Assembly: GCA_004335635.1 (NCBI GenBank) | Contig: QAXH01004966.1 | Location: forward strand, 279 to 22,649 | From: Chloromonas sp. AAM2 | Lineage: Eukaryota; Chlorophyta; Chlorophyceae; Chlamydomonadales; Chlamydomonadaceae | Direction of reading: 5' to 3' | Length of the DNA: 22,371 nt | Shown here: piece by piece, positions 1 to 9,300 of the stretch | How positions within the stretch are numbered: position 1 is the stretch's first letter | How the letters are laid out: each line of letters starts with the position of its first letter | Program-made: the position numbers and the translations under genes | The notes under the pieces: model-generated | What the model was told of the DNA's origin: nothing | Seen by the model: the letters and a program-made list of their open reading frames with translations, nothing else | Database searches by the model: none

Positions 1-62
1 TATAATTATGTTTAGTCCGAGCACAGGAAAACCAGTGTACTTTGTTTGTGTTGTTTCCACAG

Positions 63-191
63 GTGGCAGACATCAACGAGGAGCTGCAGAGCCGTCAGAA
101 GTTTGCCAAGGGTCACGGCGGGCAGGCGTATGACAGTGACGAAGATGATGACATGCCACGAGGGCAGCGCGTGCAGTGCGCACAGAGCTAA
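63..191 (+). CDS. DnaJ type I (Hsp40 class A) co-chaperone, last exon (5' part outside window)
   Basis: Type I J-proteins stimulate the ATPase of cytosolic Hsp70 and deliver unfolded clients to it. Only the last exon is here: 42 codons plus TAA, entered after a TTTCCACAG acceptor ending at base 62, read in phase 0. The sequence starts VADINEELQSRQ. It then has an acidic run (AYDSDEDDD) and the closing PRGQRVQCAQS, which closely matches the end of plant and algal DNAJA proteins (typically a GGxRVQCAQQ-like tail). The last four residues, CAQS, form a CaaX box; a final Ser favours farnesylation, as known for yeast Ydj1 and plant J2/J3. The J domain, G/F region and zinc fingers must lie left of the window. 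Family assignment is from the tail alone, but the match is distinctive. Confidence 0.88.
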   Translation: MADINEELQSRQKFAKGHGGQAYDSDEDDDMPRGQRVQCAQS

Positions 192-1301
192 GCAGACGTA
201 CACGGCAGAGATAAGAAGCTGTGCAAGGCAGGCAGCAGTCGGCAACCACACGCGAACGGGGTGCTGTCTATCATGCTAGTCAGAAGCGTGCTATGCTGGC
301 GCTGCAAAGCCACTCATGCGTTACTCAGGCGTCCACACACGCGCAAGCTACTATCAGGTGTCGGCAGGCGCGCATGCTGCTACGAAGCAGTGATACCAAG
401 CGTTGGATGTGAATTGCCCAGCCAGGTAGCGCAGCTACCCATGCTGGCGCTGACGAGGCATGAGAGGCGTTATTCTGACTGACCTGATCATTTGTGCCTT
501 GCAATGTCAGGGGTCAGTTCTGGAATACTTGGCAGTGCAGGACATGATCGCATTTCGTCTTCTTTTGGATTGACATAGATAGTCTCACCGACGACAGATG
601 ACACATACACACAACTGTTTGCAGGGCTGTAGTCCTCTTTGCTGTGTTTGGCTTGGTCTGACAGGGGTCAACCGGCTCCACTATGAACGTACAATATCAA
701 AACGTGTGCTGATCTTGGAGCACGATTGCGTGTGCCATGCGGCCTTGAGTGGGTGTTTGTATTGCTGCACAGGACTTTGTGCCTTTGCTTGCTTGCTGTG
801 TTAACGCGCTTCTGGACGGATGTCCCGGGCTCGTGTCGTGGCATGACAGGATTGTGTCTGCTGCTCTGACATGCACATTGGTATGACCACTGTTCAGCGA
901 TACCCCCTGCATTGGATTTGGGCCTCACCCTCGTAGGAAGCTTGTCCCATAATGAAACTCAGTGCGTTGTGAAGCTGAGATGAAGGCCTACGTCCTGGTA
1001 TTTGTTTCATTCTTGGACAAGCTTCCCACGAGGGTCAAATCTGACATCCCACTTCCCACAAGATGAGAATCACTGAGAAGGTGGTGTTGGCTGGTCGAGA
1101 AACGTCCTGGGAATCTGCGCCACATGCTTCATATATGCTTACACAGATGTGTCGATGACATGGCCTCGCTCTCCTGTCACTCTGAACGAGTCAAAACCTT
1201 AAAAACGTCTGTGACTGTCAGAAACCGTCAAAAGTCGACTGCAAGTTGATGAATGCGTCTGTAGCGCGTCAGTTGGTAAATGATAACGATAACGTGGATG
1301 C
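192..1301. other. DnaJ 3' UTR and spacer; no gene recognised
   Basis: Short open frames occur on both strands, but none has a recognisable protein pattern or good splice sites. I found no TGTAA on the plus strand here, so the poly(A) site of the J-protein gene cannot be placed. The only structure noticed is the inverted repeat at 927-1035. Confidence 0.5.
927..1035. repeat. Foldback inverted repeat, arms about 31 bp, loop about 46 bp
   Basis: Bases 927-957 (ACCCTCGTAGGAAGCTTGTC and on to AATGAAAC) are matched in reverse complement by 1004-1035 (ACCCTCGTGGGAAGCTTGTC and on to AATGAAAC). Only about three mismatches separate the arms over 31-32 bases. The transcript of either strand could fold into a long hairpin. 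No ORF or mobile-element protein lies in the loop. It could be a small foldback element, the remains of a MITE, or a local inverted duplication. Confidence 0.75.
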
Positions 1302-2063
1302 CTAAGCGTCCTTGCTGGCGAAGTAGTCAAGAATGGCCGTGGGCCGTTTCAGACCCAAGTTGTTGTAGACCTTGTTCATGAGCCTCCCCTCCTAGGCCAG
1401 CATGAGACTGGGGTCACCCAATGCTGCCCCTTTGTGCCATGCCATGTCTCCGGTGCGCATGGCTGAGTGGTGGGCGTATGCTGAACCCCTGAGGTGTGGA
1501 ATGGCCAAACCCATCTCATGCCGATGCCGCCGCACCCACGCCAGGTAGTCAACTCGTTTGAGGTAGCCTAGGATGGCGACCAGTGTTGACTTGAATCCCA
1601 GGCCATTGACAATGATGGAGAATTCGTTCTCCACATCATCTGTGCCAAGGCTGGCCGCATGCTGACTAGCCACAGGCGGGATTCAACATTGAGCATGTCC
1701 ATGAAGAACAGCTCCATGGTGAAGCCCGCCACGCGGATGCTGCGGCTGCTTAAGCTGGCACAATCAGTTCGTTGTCCACAGGGAGTGATTGGCATGTGAA
1801 TCCGACTGCTAAATCAGGATAGTCATCAGCCCAGAGATAACGTGGGTTTAATTCGGATGCCAATCACTTTCTGTGGACAACGAACAACGGAAAAGTTTCC
1901 TAGTACGTTGTGTCATTGATGTCCTCGACAAGGCGTTTGAGCGGGGAAGGCTCCAGCTGCCAAGGGGCTTCTGAGCTACTAGCAGGGACATCCTAGCTCC
2001 AGGGGAGCCATCCAGGGCGATCCAAGAGGCTCCAGCTAAGCGGACAAAACATGCTGTAGGCAT
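1302..2063 (-). pseudogene. Degenerate repeat-type ORF (unknown algal element protein), frameshifts and stops
   Basis: On the minus strand, protein-like sequence hops between frames. About 1990-1757 reads LVEDINDTTY, then ETFPLFVV, then NPRYLWADDYPDL and VDNELIVPA, broken by in-frame TAG and TGA. It then shifts to a frame reading SIRVAGFTMELFFMDMLNVE (about 1740-1680). It shifts again to one reading TDDVENEFSIIVNGLGFKS and so on (1673-1395), which ends at TAG 1392-1394. Beyond that stop the same frame continues without a break for 29 codons (NNLGLKRPTAILDYFASKDA) to a final TAG at 1302-1304. This looks like a once-continuous protein of a dispersed repeat that has decayed. I cannot name the family and see no DDE or RT motif. 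Function now: most likely none. Confidence 0.55.
1767..1885. repeat. Foldback inverted repeat inside the degenerate ORF, arms 35-39 bp
   Basis: Bases 1767-1805 (GTTCGTTGTCCACAGGGAGT and onward) are the imperfect reverse complement of 1851-1885 (the shared core is CCAATCACT-two mismatches-CTGTGGACAACGAAC). There are two mismatches in the core and a 3-4 base indel near the loop. The loop is about 45 bp (1806-1850). The geometry resembles the repeat at 927-1035, although the sequence differs. Confidence 0.75.
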
Positions 2064-2565
2064 ACTCAGAGGCGATCAGTCACTATCCATGTATGTCTGA
2101 CAGCTGTGCATCGCTAGCACCACGAAATCCCTGCTGCATGTCAGCACTTGGGCTGATGCACAATCAGAAGACACTAGGGTGCGCTGACTAGAGTTCCAAC
2201 TTCAAGTCTTCAAGACACTAACAGTTCAAGGATGACCAGTGCTGCAGTACCACATATAGTTACATGTTTAGCGTGAGGACACAGAATGCGCTGGGCTACT
2301 GCACCAGACTCCAATCAAGCAAGACTTCAACTAAGCAATGTGCCAAGAGTCACCACACTGTCTGTCAGCTGTGTGCCTATTTCAACACAAGTCATGGGCT
2401 GAGCAAGTCAGTATTCGAATGCCAGCACATGCATGCCGACTCGAGCATGAATCGTCCACTCTCAACTCTAAGGGCAAATCAATCATGAATCTGTAACCAA
2501 ACATAAAGAACCATGCAATCAATAAACAACTAGCCGAATAAGCTTGCCAGGACCCAAGCATCTGG
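2064..2565. other. Kinase 3' flank; no gene recognised
   Basis: No protein-coding pattern was recognised on either strand. It should contain the 3' UTR of the minus-strand kinase, which ends at 2566. The minus-strand TGTAA at 2260-2264 is a candidate poly(A) signal. Confidence 0.5.
2260..2264 (-). promoter_or_regulatory. Candidate TGTAA polyadenylation signal for the kinase gene
   Basis: The plus strand reads TTACA, so the minus strand reads TGTAA, about 300 bases past the kinase stop. TGTAA is the usual poly(A) signal of chlorophyte algae. A five-base motif is weak evidence; it is offered because no nearer copy was seen. Confidence 0.25.
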
Positions 2566-5500
2566 TCACCGGGCACCGCGCATCGGGCACATAGCCAACT
2601 TGACCTGCTGCAGCGCCTCACAGTACGCCTCCAGACGAGAGACAAGTGGGCCAAACGCCACTGGCCGCTGTTCGGCTTGTGCAGCCGTGCAGACCCTGAT
2701 GATGTCCTGTGAGCAGAAAACAAGCAGGATTTTCCTCCAGCTATTGAATGCGTTATCTGAGGCAGGTTTGGCAGGTTCAATTTTCTTGAAACTTATCTGA
2801 ACAATTAGGTGTGTAGTGGAAAACGATGAAGAATGCTAGAACTGGCAGGGAGATTATGAAACGACAGTGAGTAGTGTTGCGGGTGGGTGTCGGCATGGTT
2901 TCGGTGGCTTGCATCATCTCGAGATGCGCATGATGTGACCAGTACAGCACTGCATTACTTGGCAGGAGAAAATTCGTGCATAGAGCAGGCCATGTGCCAC
3001 GCACTGACAACCTCTGCCTGCGCAACCCGTAGAGTCAGGGTGATACTCTTGTGACAGGCAAAATCATGCGCTCACCAGCAACTCCTTGGCAGCTTGGCCA
3101 CCAAAATCGTTCTGGTTCAGCTTCTGAACCCTCTTGCCAGTTTTCGTCTGGTCCACGTACTGCACAGACGTCAAACACACATGCGTTTCAGATTCATGCC
3201 TGTTTGGCGAATTATTCGCGTTCTTGGCTGATTTCGTTTTTGGCTGACAAAAGCCAATTATCATCCGTCATCTTCTGGCTTCAGTTGCCTGTGACATGTT
3301 GCCCCGAGCTACTCTTTTCAAGACAGATGTTGATAGGATCAATACAGGTTCCATTTGCTTCCATTTACTTCCATGGCCAAGGCATACTTTACTTTGTTCC
3401 CTCCACCATTTCCAGGGCATTTTGATCTGATGATGCACACTCTCCCATCACGCTGCCTGTGTTTGGCCTGCCCACACTTACTTCGCCATAAGACATGCCG
3501 CTGCCTGCGGCCTCGCCCGTCAGCATGTGCGTGAGCACTGCCCCGAAACCGTACACTTCTGCCATACTGGTGAAGCCCTCTTTGTTCCTGCACAGTCAAA
3601 CCACACGCCATTGGTTGGTCAAACGCACGCCACACGGTCCATACTCGTCTGCTACATGGCTTGTTAGTGTCCACGATCAGCGCATGTGGGCCCCCCGACT
3701 GTAATTCTTGTATGCATATCTTGGCCACTAGCCAAGCATATCAGATCTGAAAGCAAGCCCAACAACATTCTTAGATGGACTTGCGTCAGCGCATGCTGTT
3801 GTGCATGTGGCAACCTAAGCACAGCCCTACAAAAAAAAGAAGTTTGCCAGTTCTGGGACAATTCCTGTGAGATGGACAGTGACGTGGTGGAGGTGTGCAC
3901 ATGTGCGTTGATTTCGTGTCGTGTGAGGCTGAGATGAGGTGTCCTGGTTGGAGTGTATGTGCATGGTGTACATACGACACACGACATACGACAGCGTTGC
4001 CCAGCATGCCTTGTGAGTAGTCAGCCTTGTGTAACCTCAAACACACCATGCAACCATGCATGTGATGTGTGACGTACCTGATGATCTCCGGTGCAACATA
4101 TCCCACGGTGCCCCGCATGCGCTTGGTAAGTGGTCCATGATCACACGCGGGGTGATACACGGGATCCAGCCGGGCCTGACCAAAGTCGCAGAACTGCAAG
4201 CAAGACGTGAATGGACAATGCAATCTTTCTTGCGTACCCAAAAGATAACATGGACCTTTCCGATCTTCCTAATCGTGCTGCGCACAGCAAAGGGCTGAGT
4301 ACCTACAAACGTTCGCTCTGTTCCTGCAAATTCCTGTAAGTGTTGAAAGACGAACGACCAGCTTATGTTCCGTTTCGCTGTCCGCTAAACACACACGGCA
4401 CAAGCAGATGTGGACAGCCACCGCCGTCGACCCGAGCTTTATGCAAGGTCGACCGAGTTCTCAACCGGACCACCCACGCACCACCGGGTCGCCGTTGCGG
4501 TCCAGCAGAATGTTGTCCGGCTTCAGGTCCCGGTGAAACACGGCATACTGATCCAGCGTAGCGGCAACTCTGGGCCATGGCGGCGCGCTCATGCAAGCAG
4601 CTGCACAAACACGCAAAACACATATCACACTCACAGTCAGTTGAAGTAGGGCATGTCATAATGCTAAAGACTACGGCATGCATTAAGAATGGGGAATATT
4701 CGGTGGCATATGCTGGGTAGACGTTGCCTGTGCTGAAGGCTTAGTAAGTAAAGATTTGAAAATGGTTGGTAACGGCTCAATAACTGCACACAAAGGTGTC
4801 GATTATGCTAGCTTTGCCTACAACACGTCTGTCAAGACGATGACCGCAGACGTGTAACAAATTCATGCTCCATGACTTCCTGTGGCCAACTAACCAAATG
4901 ACTAACCAAGCGAAACTACAGGCCAGGCCATACCTTCTTCCCTTAAAAGGGTGCTTGTCGATCCACTCCTCCAGATTACTTGGGTGGTAGTCCGTGACCA
5001 GCATCACCTAAATAGAAATAATTACACCAGGCAGGCCGTCAGAGGACATGGAACAGGATGGGTACCGCCCTGGCGCACCCTGCACAAGAAAGCAACTGAA
5101 CGCAGCAAACAAAGCAGGCATGGCAGGCGAACTGAAGGCAGAGCTGAAATAAGCGGCATAAGCTAAGTTCAAAGACTAGAGAAAGGGGAGCAAGAAGAGC
5201 CCTGTCAGTGTGGCTTAGTCAGTCAAGACTGAAATATTTATGTAATGCACATAACAATACAAGTTGATAATGTTATATAAAAAGTAGGGCTCATCACCTC
5301 GTCGTTTGTGACCACCACCGCCCTCAGACGCAGGATGCCTGGCTTGCCGGCAAGGGAGGTGAGCAGCTCGATCTCCCGCCTCAGCTGCAGCAGGCTGTCA
5401 TAATCGTCGCGGAGGGCTACCTTCTTCACGGCAACCTGCACAAGCCAGTCAACAGTGCATTTGAATGTCATCATCACAGGTTGTTGTGAAGGGGCAGGTA

Positions 5501-6804
5501 CAGGCCTGTCCTGCCTGGCTGGTAACTAGCGTGACATGTGATCAGAGTCAGCAAGTGAGGGTACTATAGAGGGGTGCTCATTGCAGTACTTCAGCTACTC
5601 TGTCACAACACAGTCGTGCAAACTGCTTGCGCAACAACTGATTTTGCTGCTATTGGCATGTTTGTGTGCACGCAGCACGATGTCAACGGACAGATCGCTG
5701 TGGGTTGAATTGCTAAACGCAGAGCCTGATGTGACCCACTGCAGTTTGGATTTGTGTGCATGCCCCGACATACCTGGCGTCTACGCCCCTGGGCCGGCTT
5801 GCCTCTCTTCCTCCAGTTGCCTCCTTTGCGCCCCATGAGTCCCTTGCGCCCTGCTCTGCGCTTGCGTTGCCTTCGCCTGCGTGCAAAGCCTGGCTGGGGC
5901 AGCAGAATGGCCTTGCAGACTGAGCCCACGGCGCCTGAGCCAATCTCATCGCCCAACAAGACCTGCAAAGTCAGGAAGACAATGCGATGTGTTTGTGGCA
6001 TGTGTACATATGCCAATTGATGTGTTTTCTAAAAAGTAAAAAAGGGCAATGCAAAGATGCAGAAGCATTACCATGATACCAGTGCTGGCTCTGGCATTTG
6101 TCTTGCATTGATTTGCTCTGATTCAACACAAGAGGTTCCCAGCATGGATTTTTACAGCAGGTAGTACAATGGCCACGCTGCTTTCACGATTACACTCTGC
6201 TCTGGGATTTTGATTGCTTCACCGATCAACAAGACCTGTCCACCGTGATTATAAACTGCCACAAGCGCCAGCCTTACCCGTGATACGTCCAGGAGTTGCA
6301 GCCCAGGAACATCAACCAGGTCTTGCAGGAACTGTGGGATGAAGTCCCCTCCCCTGGTCACGCCAGGGATAATCTCCACCTGCACAAATGAGAACATTAC
6401 CAATGCAGTGTAAGTAACCATGGATTTCTTTCTTGCATCTTTTTGTCCGCATCAGTCATTGCTCTCCTGATCATCCATCCTCAACTCTGCTGAGTGTCTA
6501 ACTCAACTCAATATCCTGGTATTTCTATGTTTGGTAATCGGCCTTGCTTTCCAACCTTTTTGTTCCTGAAATAGGGCCTGATCTGACAATTTACCAACTT
6601 TGCATTGAACATGGCCTCGCACTTGTTTTCACACGCATTGAACTCATCACCCACACTTTGCCTCACCAGTAGCTGATGTAAACCCACCTCAACGCTGTCG
6701 TCATCATCTTCAAGCTCCCCGGTAGTGTGCAGCCTTGTCAAGTCCAGGCTGGTGAAGTCCAAAGTCAGCACTGTGGGTGGTGGTGCCTGCGAAGGAACGT
6801 TCAT
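2566..6804 (-). CDS. Serine/threonine protein kinase, ten exons, one frame break in the catalytic-loop exon
   Basis: Transfers phosphate from ATP to Ser/Thr of unknown substrates. Minus-strand exons, 5' to 3': 6804-6688, 6379-6278, 5962-5774, 5435-5298, 5007-4934, 4600-4482, 4193-4078, 3587-3482, 3159-3076, 2706-2566 (stop TGA 2566-2568). The joined product is about 394 residues, a kinase domain with a short acidic N-terminus (LEDDDD). Motifs in order: glycine loop IGSGAVGSV, VAVKK lysine, helix-C RREIELL, HRDLKPDN (Lys favours Ser/Thr), CDFGQAR, GTVGYVAPEI, VYGFGAVL, and the C-lobe arginine in QRP. A highly basic insert (ARRRRQRKRRAGRK...) separates the glycine loop from VAVKK. The start ATG at 6802-6804 has a good context (ACCACCATGA) but upstream exons are possible. 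All junctions agree in phase except exon 4600-4482, where CLHERAAMAQ and VAATLDQYAVFHRD lie in different frames around base 4569. An internal acceptor starting the exon at 4569 restores the frame but removes part of helix E. The GTVGYVAPEI style suggests a TKL-like kinase; exact family unknown. Confidence 0.85.
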
Positions 6805-7670
6805 GGTGGTAATGCCTGCATTTCGAGCTGTGTAGAAAGCAAAGCTGTTCGTGCGCTGGACGACAACGCCTGGCTCCTGTTGTCTGCAAGCGCGTACCTT
6901 GCTGCACATCCCCGACCCGCAATCCTCCGCGTTTCTCTCCCTCTCCTCTATCTCATGATCGACGTACTTCCTGCACGCAAACAGTTCATGCCATTGAGAC
7001 ACAGCTCAGCACGGGGTTCAGGCATGGCCTGGTCAATGGTCTAGCAGAGAGCTGAAGCTTTAGCAGCAAAGTGCAGTCAAGGCTTCTGGAAGCGCTCACC
7101 GCTTGAGCCCGGTTCCAAGCACCGCGTTCACCGCGGCCCAAAGGATACCCAGCCAGAAGCAGAGTATTCCTAGCGCCACGTGGCGCAGTAGGCGTGTAAT
7201 CATGATTTATGGTAAAACTGTTGCTCCAAGGCGTCATCGATGGGAAAGATTGGCTCCTTCCGAGTTGCAGTTGAAACCGATCTCAACTGACTTTTCCCGT
7301 CTTGTCACATTCACTTGTTGAAAGGCAAACAAGATACCTAGCAGTAAGCCCTCTGCTAGGTATCGACGCAACTCGAGAAAATGTGAAGTACATGAGGTCG
7401 GTTTGATCATCTTCGCGGTCGGTGCCTCAGACAGCGGACATGAAGTATCGCAAACGGCTGCACAGGGCGCTCTGCCAAGAGAATTTTACAGCAAACTCAA
7501 GTTTAGTCGTGTCCGGGTCATACCGAGTGCCATGCCTTAATCGAATTTGTAGTCTGCCACCACCTCGAGCAAGAAAAGGCATCCCCTGGAGGGCCTGTGG
7601 ATGCAGCTGGCTACAAGTGCCATGCATTGCAGTCAATCCAGTCTGCCACGCAACGTCACTGCCAGCGCAG
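6805..7670. other. Kinase 5' flank; no gene recognised
   Basis: Probable promoter and 5' UTR side of the minus-strand kinase, and upstream of the possible plus-strand exon at 7671. No TATA box or further exon could be supported. The one clear structure is the hairpin at 7333-7364. Confidence 0.4.
7333..7364. other. Perfect 12-bp stem hairpin with 8-base loop
   Basis: GATACCTAGCAG (7333-7344) is followed by TAAGCCCT and then by its exact reverse complement CTGCTAGGTATC (7353-7364). It lies between the kinase start and the possible plus-strand exon. It is not a histone-type 3' hairpin in sequence, and there is no U-run after it on the plus strand. Role unknown. Confidence 0.8.
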
Positions 7671-7691
7671 CATGGAGCGGGATAGGGACAA

Positions 7692-7721
<30 letters not shown>
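7671..7721 (+). CDS. Possible exon encoding Arg-Asp (RD) repeat, start of an unidentified plus-strand gene
   Basis: ATG GAG CGG GAT AGG GAC AAG then (GAC AGG) repeats encode MERDRDKDRDRDRDRDR and end at AG followed by a strong donor, GTGAGT (7722-7727). RD/RE/RS-type alternating tracts are common in splicing and RNA-processing proteins. The DNA is a six-base tandem repeat (GGGACA) and could simply be a microsatellite; the ATG plus donor framing is what argues for an exon. The exon could also be internal, since GCGCAG sits just before CATGG. No convincing next exon was found, so the gene is not traced further. Confidence 0.35.

Positions 7722-7722
<1 letters not shown>
7682..7722 (+). repeat. 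GGGACA hexanucleotide tandem repeat
   Basis: Six to seven units of AGGGAC, the first ones slightly diverged (ATAGGGACAAGGACAGGGAC), read as RD on the plus strand and as a PC-repeat on the minus strand. The hexamer preserves the reading frame on expansion. Confidence 0.9.
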
Positions 7723-7727
7723 TGAGT

Positions 7728-8356
7728 GAGCATGCAAACATGCACCGGGGAACTAGAGGCACAGCCAGGGACCACTTGGCACAGTTGCATGTGATTAATC
7801 GCATCAGTACCATGCATTCTCCTCAATTGCAACAGGAAATGTATGTTGGACAGGTGGCTCCCTTGCTTATCCACTATCAGTACCACTATTACCACTATCA
7901 GATTTTTGCTTATCGTAGGGTTCGACTGTTTTCCACGTTTGTGCGGCTGGGCTGCCAGGAAAAGCATCCAACCAGCAGGCCCGCCAGCACTGAACAAGCC
8001 ATGGGGATGAGGTTGCTCAATAACTGCTGTCAAACTTAGCCTGGTAAGGACTTGAGTGATAAGGAGGTTGACTGTTGTTGAGTGATAAGGCAGGTAAAGT
8101 AATCCAGTATAACAGGGAAATTCTCCGTGGACAGTTCAACAGCTACTGGGCTTGTTCACAAAGCAATCCAACAACCACATCCAGGTCACCAGCCACAACC
8201 AGCACCAGCAGCCATAGCAGTCAAAATTCAATTCTCAGTTACAGCCATGCATACGTCTACACCTGCACCATGTGCCACAGCCAAGCTGCTGTTCTTGATG
8301 CCGCGGCATTGCATGTCTTGCACGCCCCATCAAACCCTTTAATCATCGGCCTCAAA
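7728..8356. other. No gene recognised
   Basis: Short frames only; no domain pattern on either strand. Includes a tract of short TACCACTATCA-like repeats near 7870-7905 and a CA/CAG-rich patch at 8160-8220. Confidence 0.4.
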
Positions 8357-9300
8357 TCACGGCCTGATATGACCGAGTTCCCTTGCCTGGTCGTACAAAG
8401 CAAGTATCTGGTAGAACTGTTGTTGTGGCCCGTCACCATCTTGCGTTGAAGGCGACATCTGCGTGCCTATGCGTGTGCTGAGCTCTGTGTCCTGTTGCAC
8501 TGAACCTTGTTGAATGCTGCCCAGATAGCGAAACTCATTGACATGCTGTATTTGCCCTCCCTGCAATTGAATGTCCTGTGTGCGTTCCTGGCCACTATTT
8601 TCAAACACCACGGCTTGTGTCTTGGTGTGGTTGAGTTGCATGCCCCACTGCTCTGCTGTCTGCTCGAGAACACGGAGTTCTATTTCCAGCCCTGCAGCAT
8701 TGTCTGCCATAAGCACAACGTCATCGGCGTACATCAACATGAGATTAACCATGTGTGCGTCCTGCCCGGAGGGTGCTGGGACAATTTGTGCCGATGCGGT
8801 ATGCCATTCTGTACCCTTTTACCCCTTTCTCCTGGCATTTGTGCATAACAATGCGTGCTAGGAAATCCATGAACACATTGAACAGGATTGGTGACATGGG
8901 GCAGCCTTGTCGTACCCCGCTGGACATGGACAAGTAGTCAGTGCACAAGTGTGGTCATTTGCAACTACCTGAGCCCCACATCCACTGTACAAGTCCTCTG
9001 ATAGGCCCACCAGCTGGTCTGCAACACCCGAGCTCCCATAGCGCCTGTCTATCAACAGAATCAAAGGCGATGGTGTGTTGAAGTTGCATGCTAACTCCTT
9101 CAAACGGCGCATGCTGAACAGCGCATCGCTTGTTCACCTGTTGGGAGGAAAGCCATGCTGGCAGTCCAACAGTTGGTCGCACAGGTGCTGATGGGTGCGG
9201 CTGTGGATAATCATGATGTAGACCTTGCCGCAAACTTCAAACATGACATTGCATCCTGGTGTGCACTCCCTCCTTGTAACAGCCATAACCAGCAATGGCA
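8357..9300 (-). pseudogene. Non-LTR retrotransposon (LINE) reverse transcriptase fragment, decayed
   Basis: Reverse transcriptase copies element RNA into DNA at the target site. On the minus strand, from high to low coordinates: VCGKVYIMII and the CQHGFPPNR region (about 9240-9130, with an in-frame TGA just after NR), then DALFSMRRLKEL (about 9120-9085). Next come FDSVDRQALWEL (motif A aspartates, about 9063-9030) and GVRQGCPMSPILFNVF (about 8918-8870, RT motif 4). The catalytic box YADD at 8720-8731 follows, then the downstream WGMQLNHTKTQAVVF and FRYLGS blocks typical of LINE RTs. These pieces sit in at least three frames, so the copy cannot make a functional enzyme. Endonuclease, RNase H and tails were not found; the copy is truncated at both ends. 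The clade was not resolved. Confidence 0.9.

Noticed and set aside
3993..4028. A 36-base minus-strand exon (ADYSQGMLGNAV) resembling the kinase KADVYSFG region
   Set aside because: The exon at 3587-3482 carries the true block (MAEVYGFGAVL) and joins directly to the exon ending at 4078 with matching phase, leaving no room for it.
5581..6020. Plus-strand ORFs over the kinase glycine-loop exon
   Set aside because: Antisense to a well supported kinase exon; Leu/Pro/Cys-rich shadow of the basic tract.
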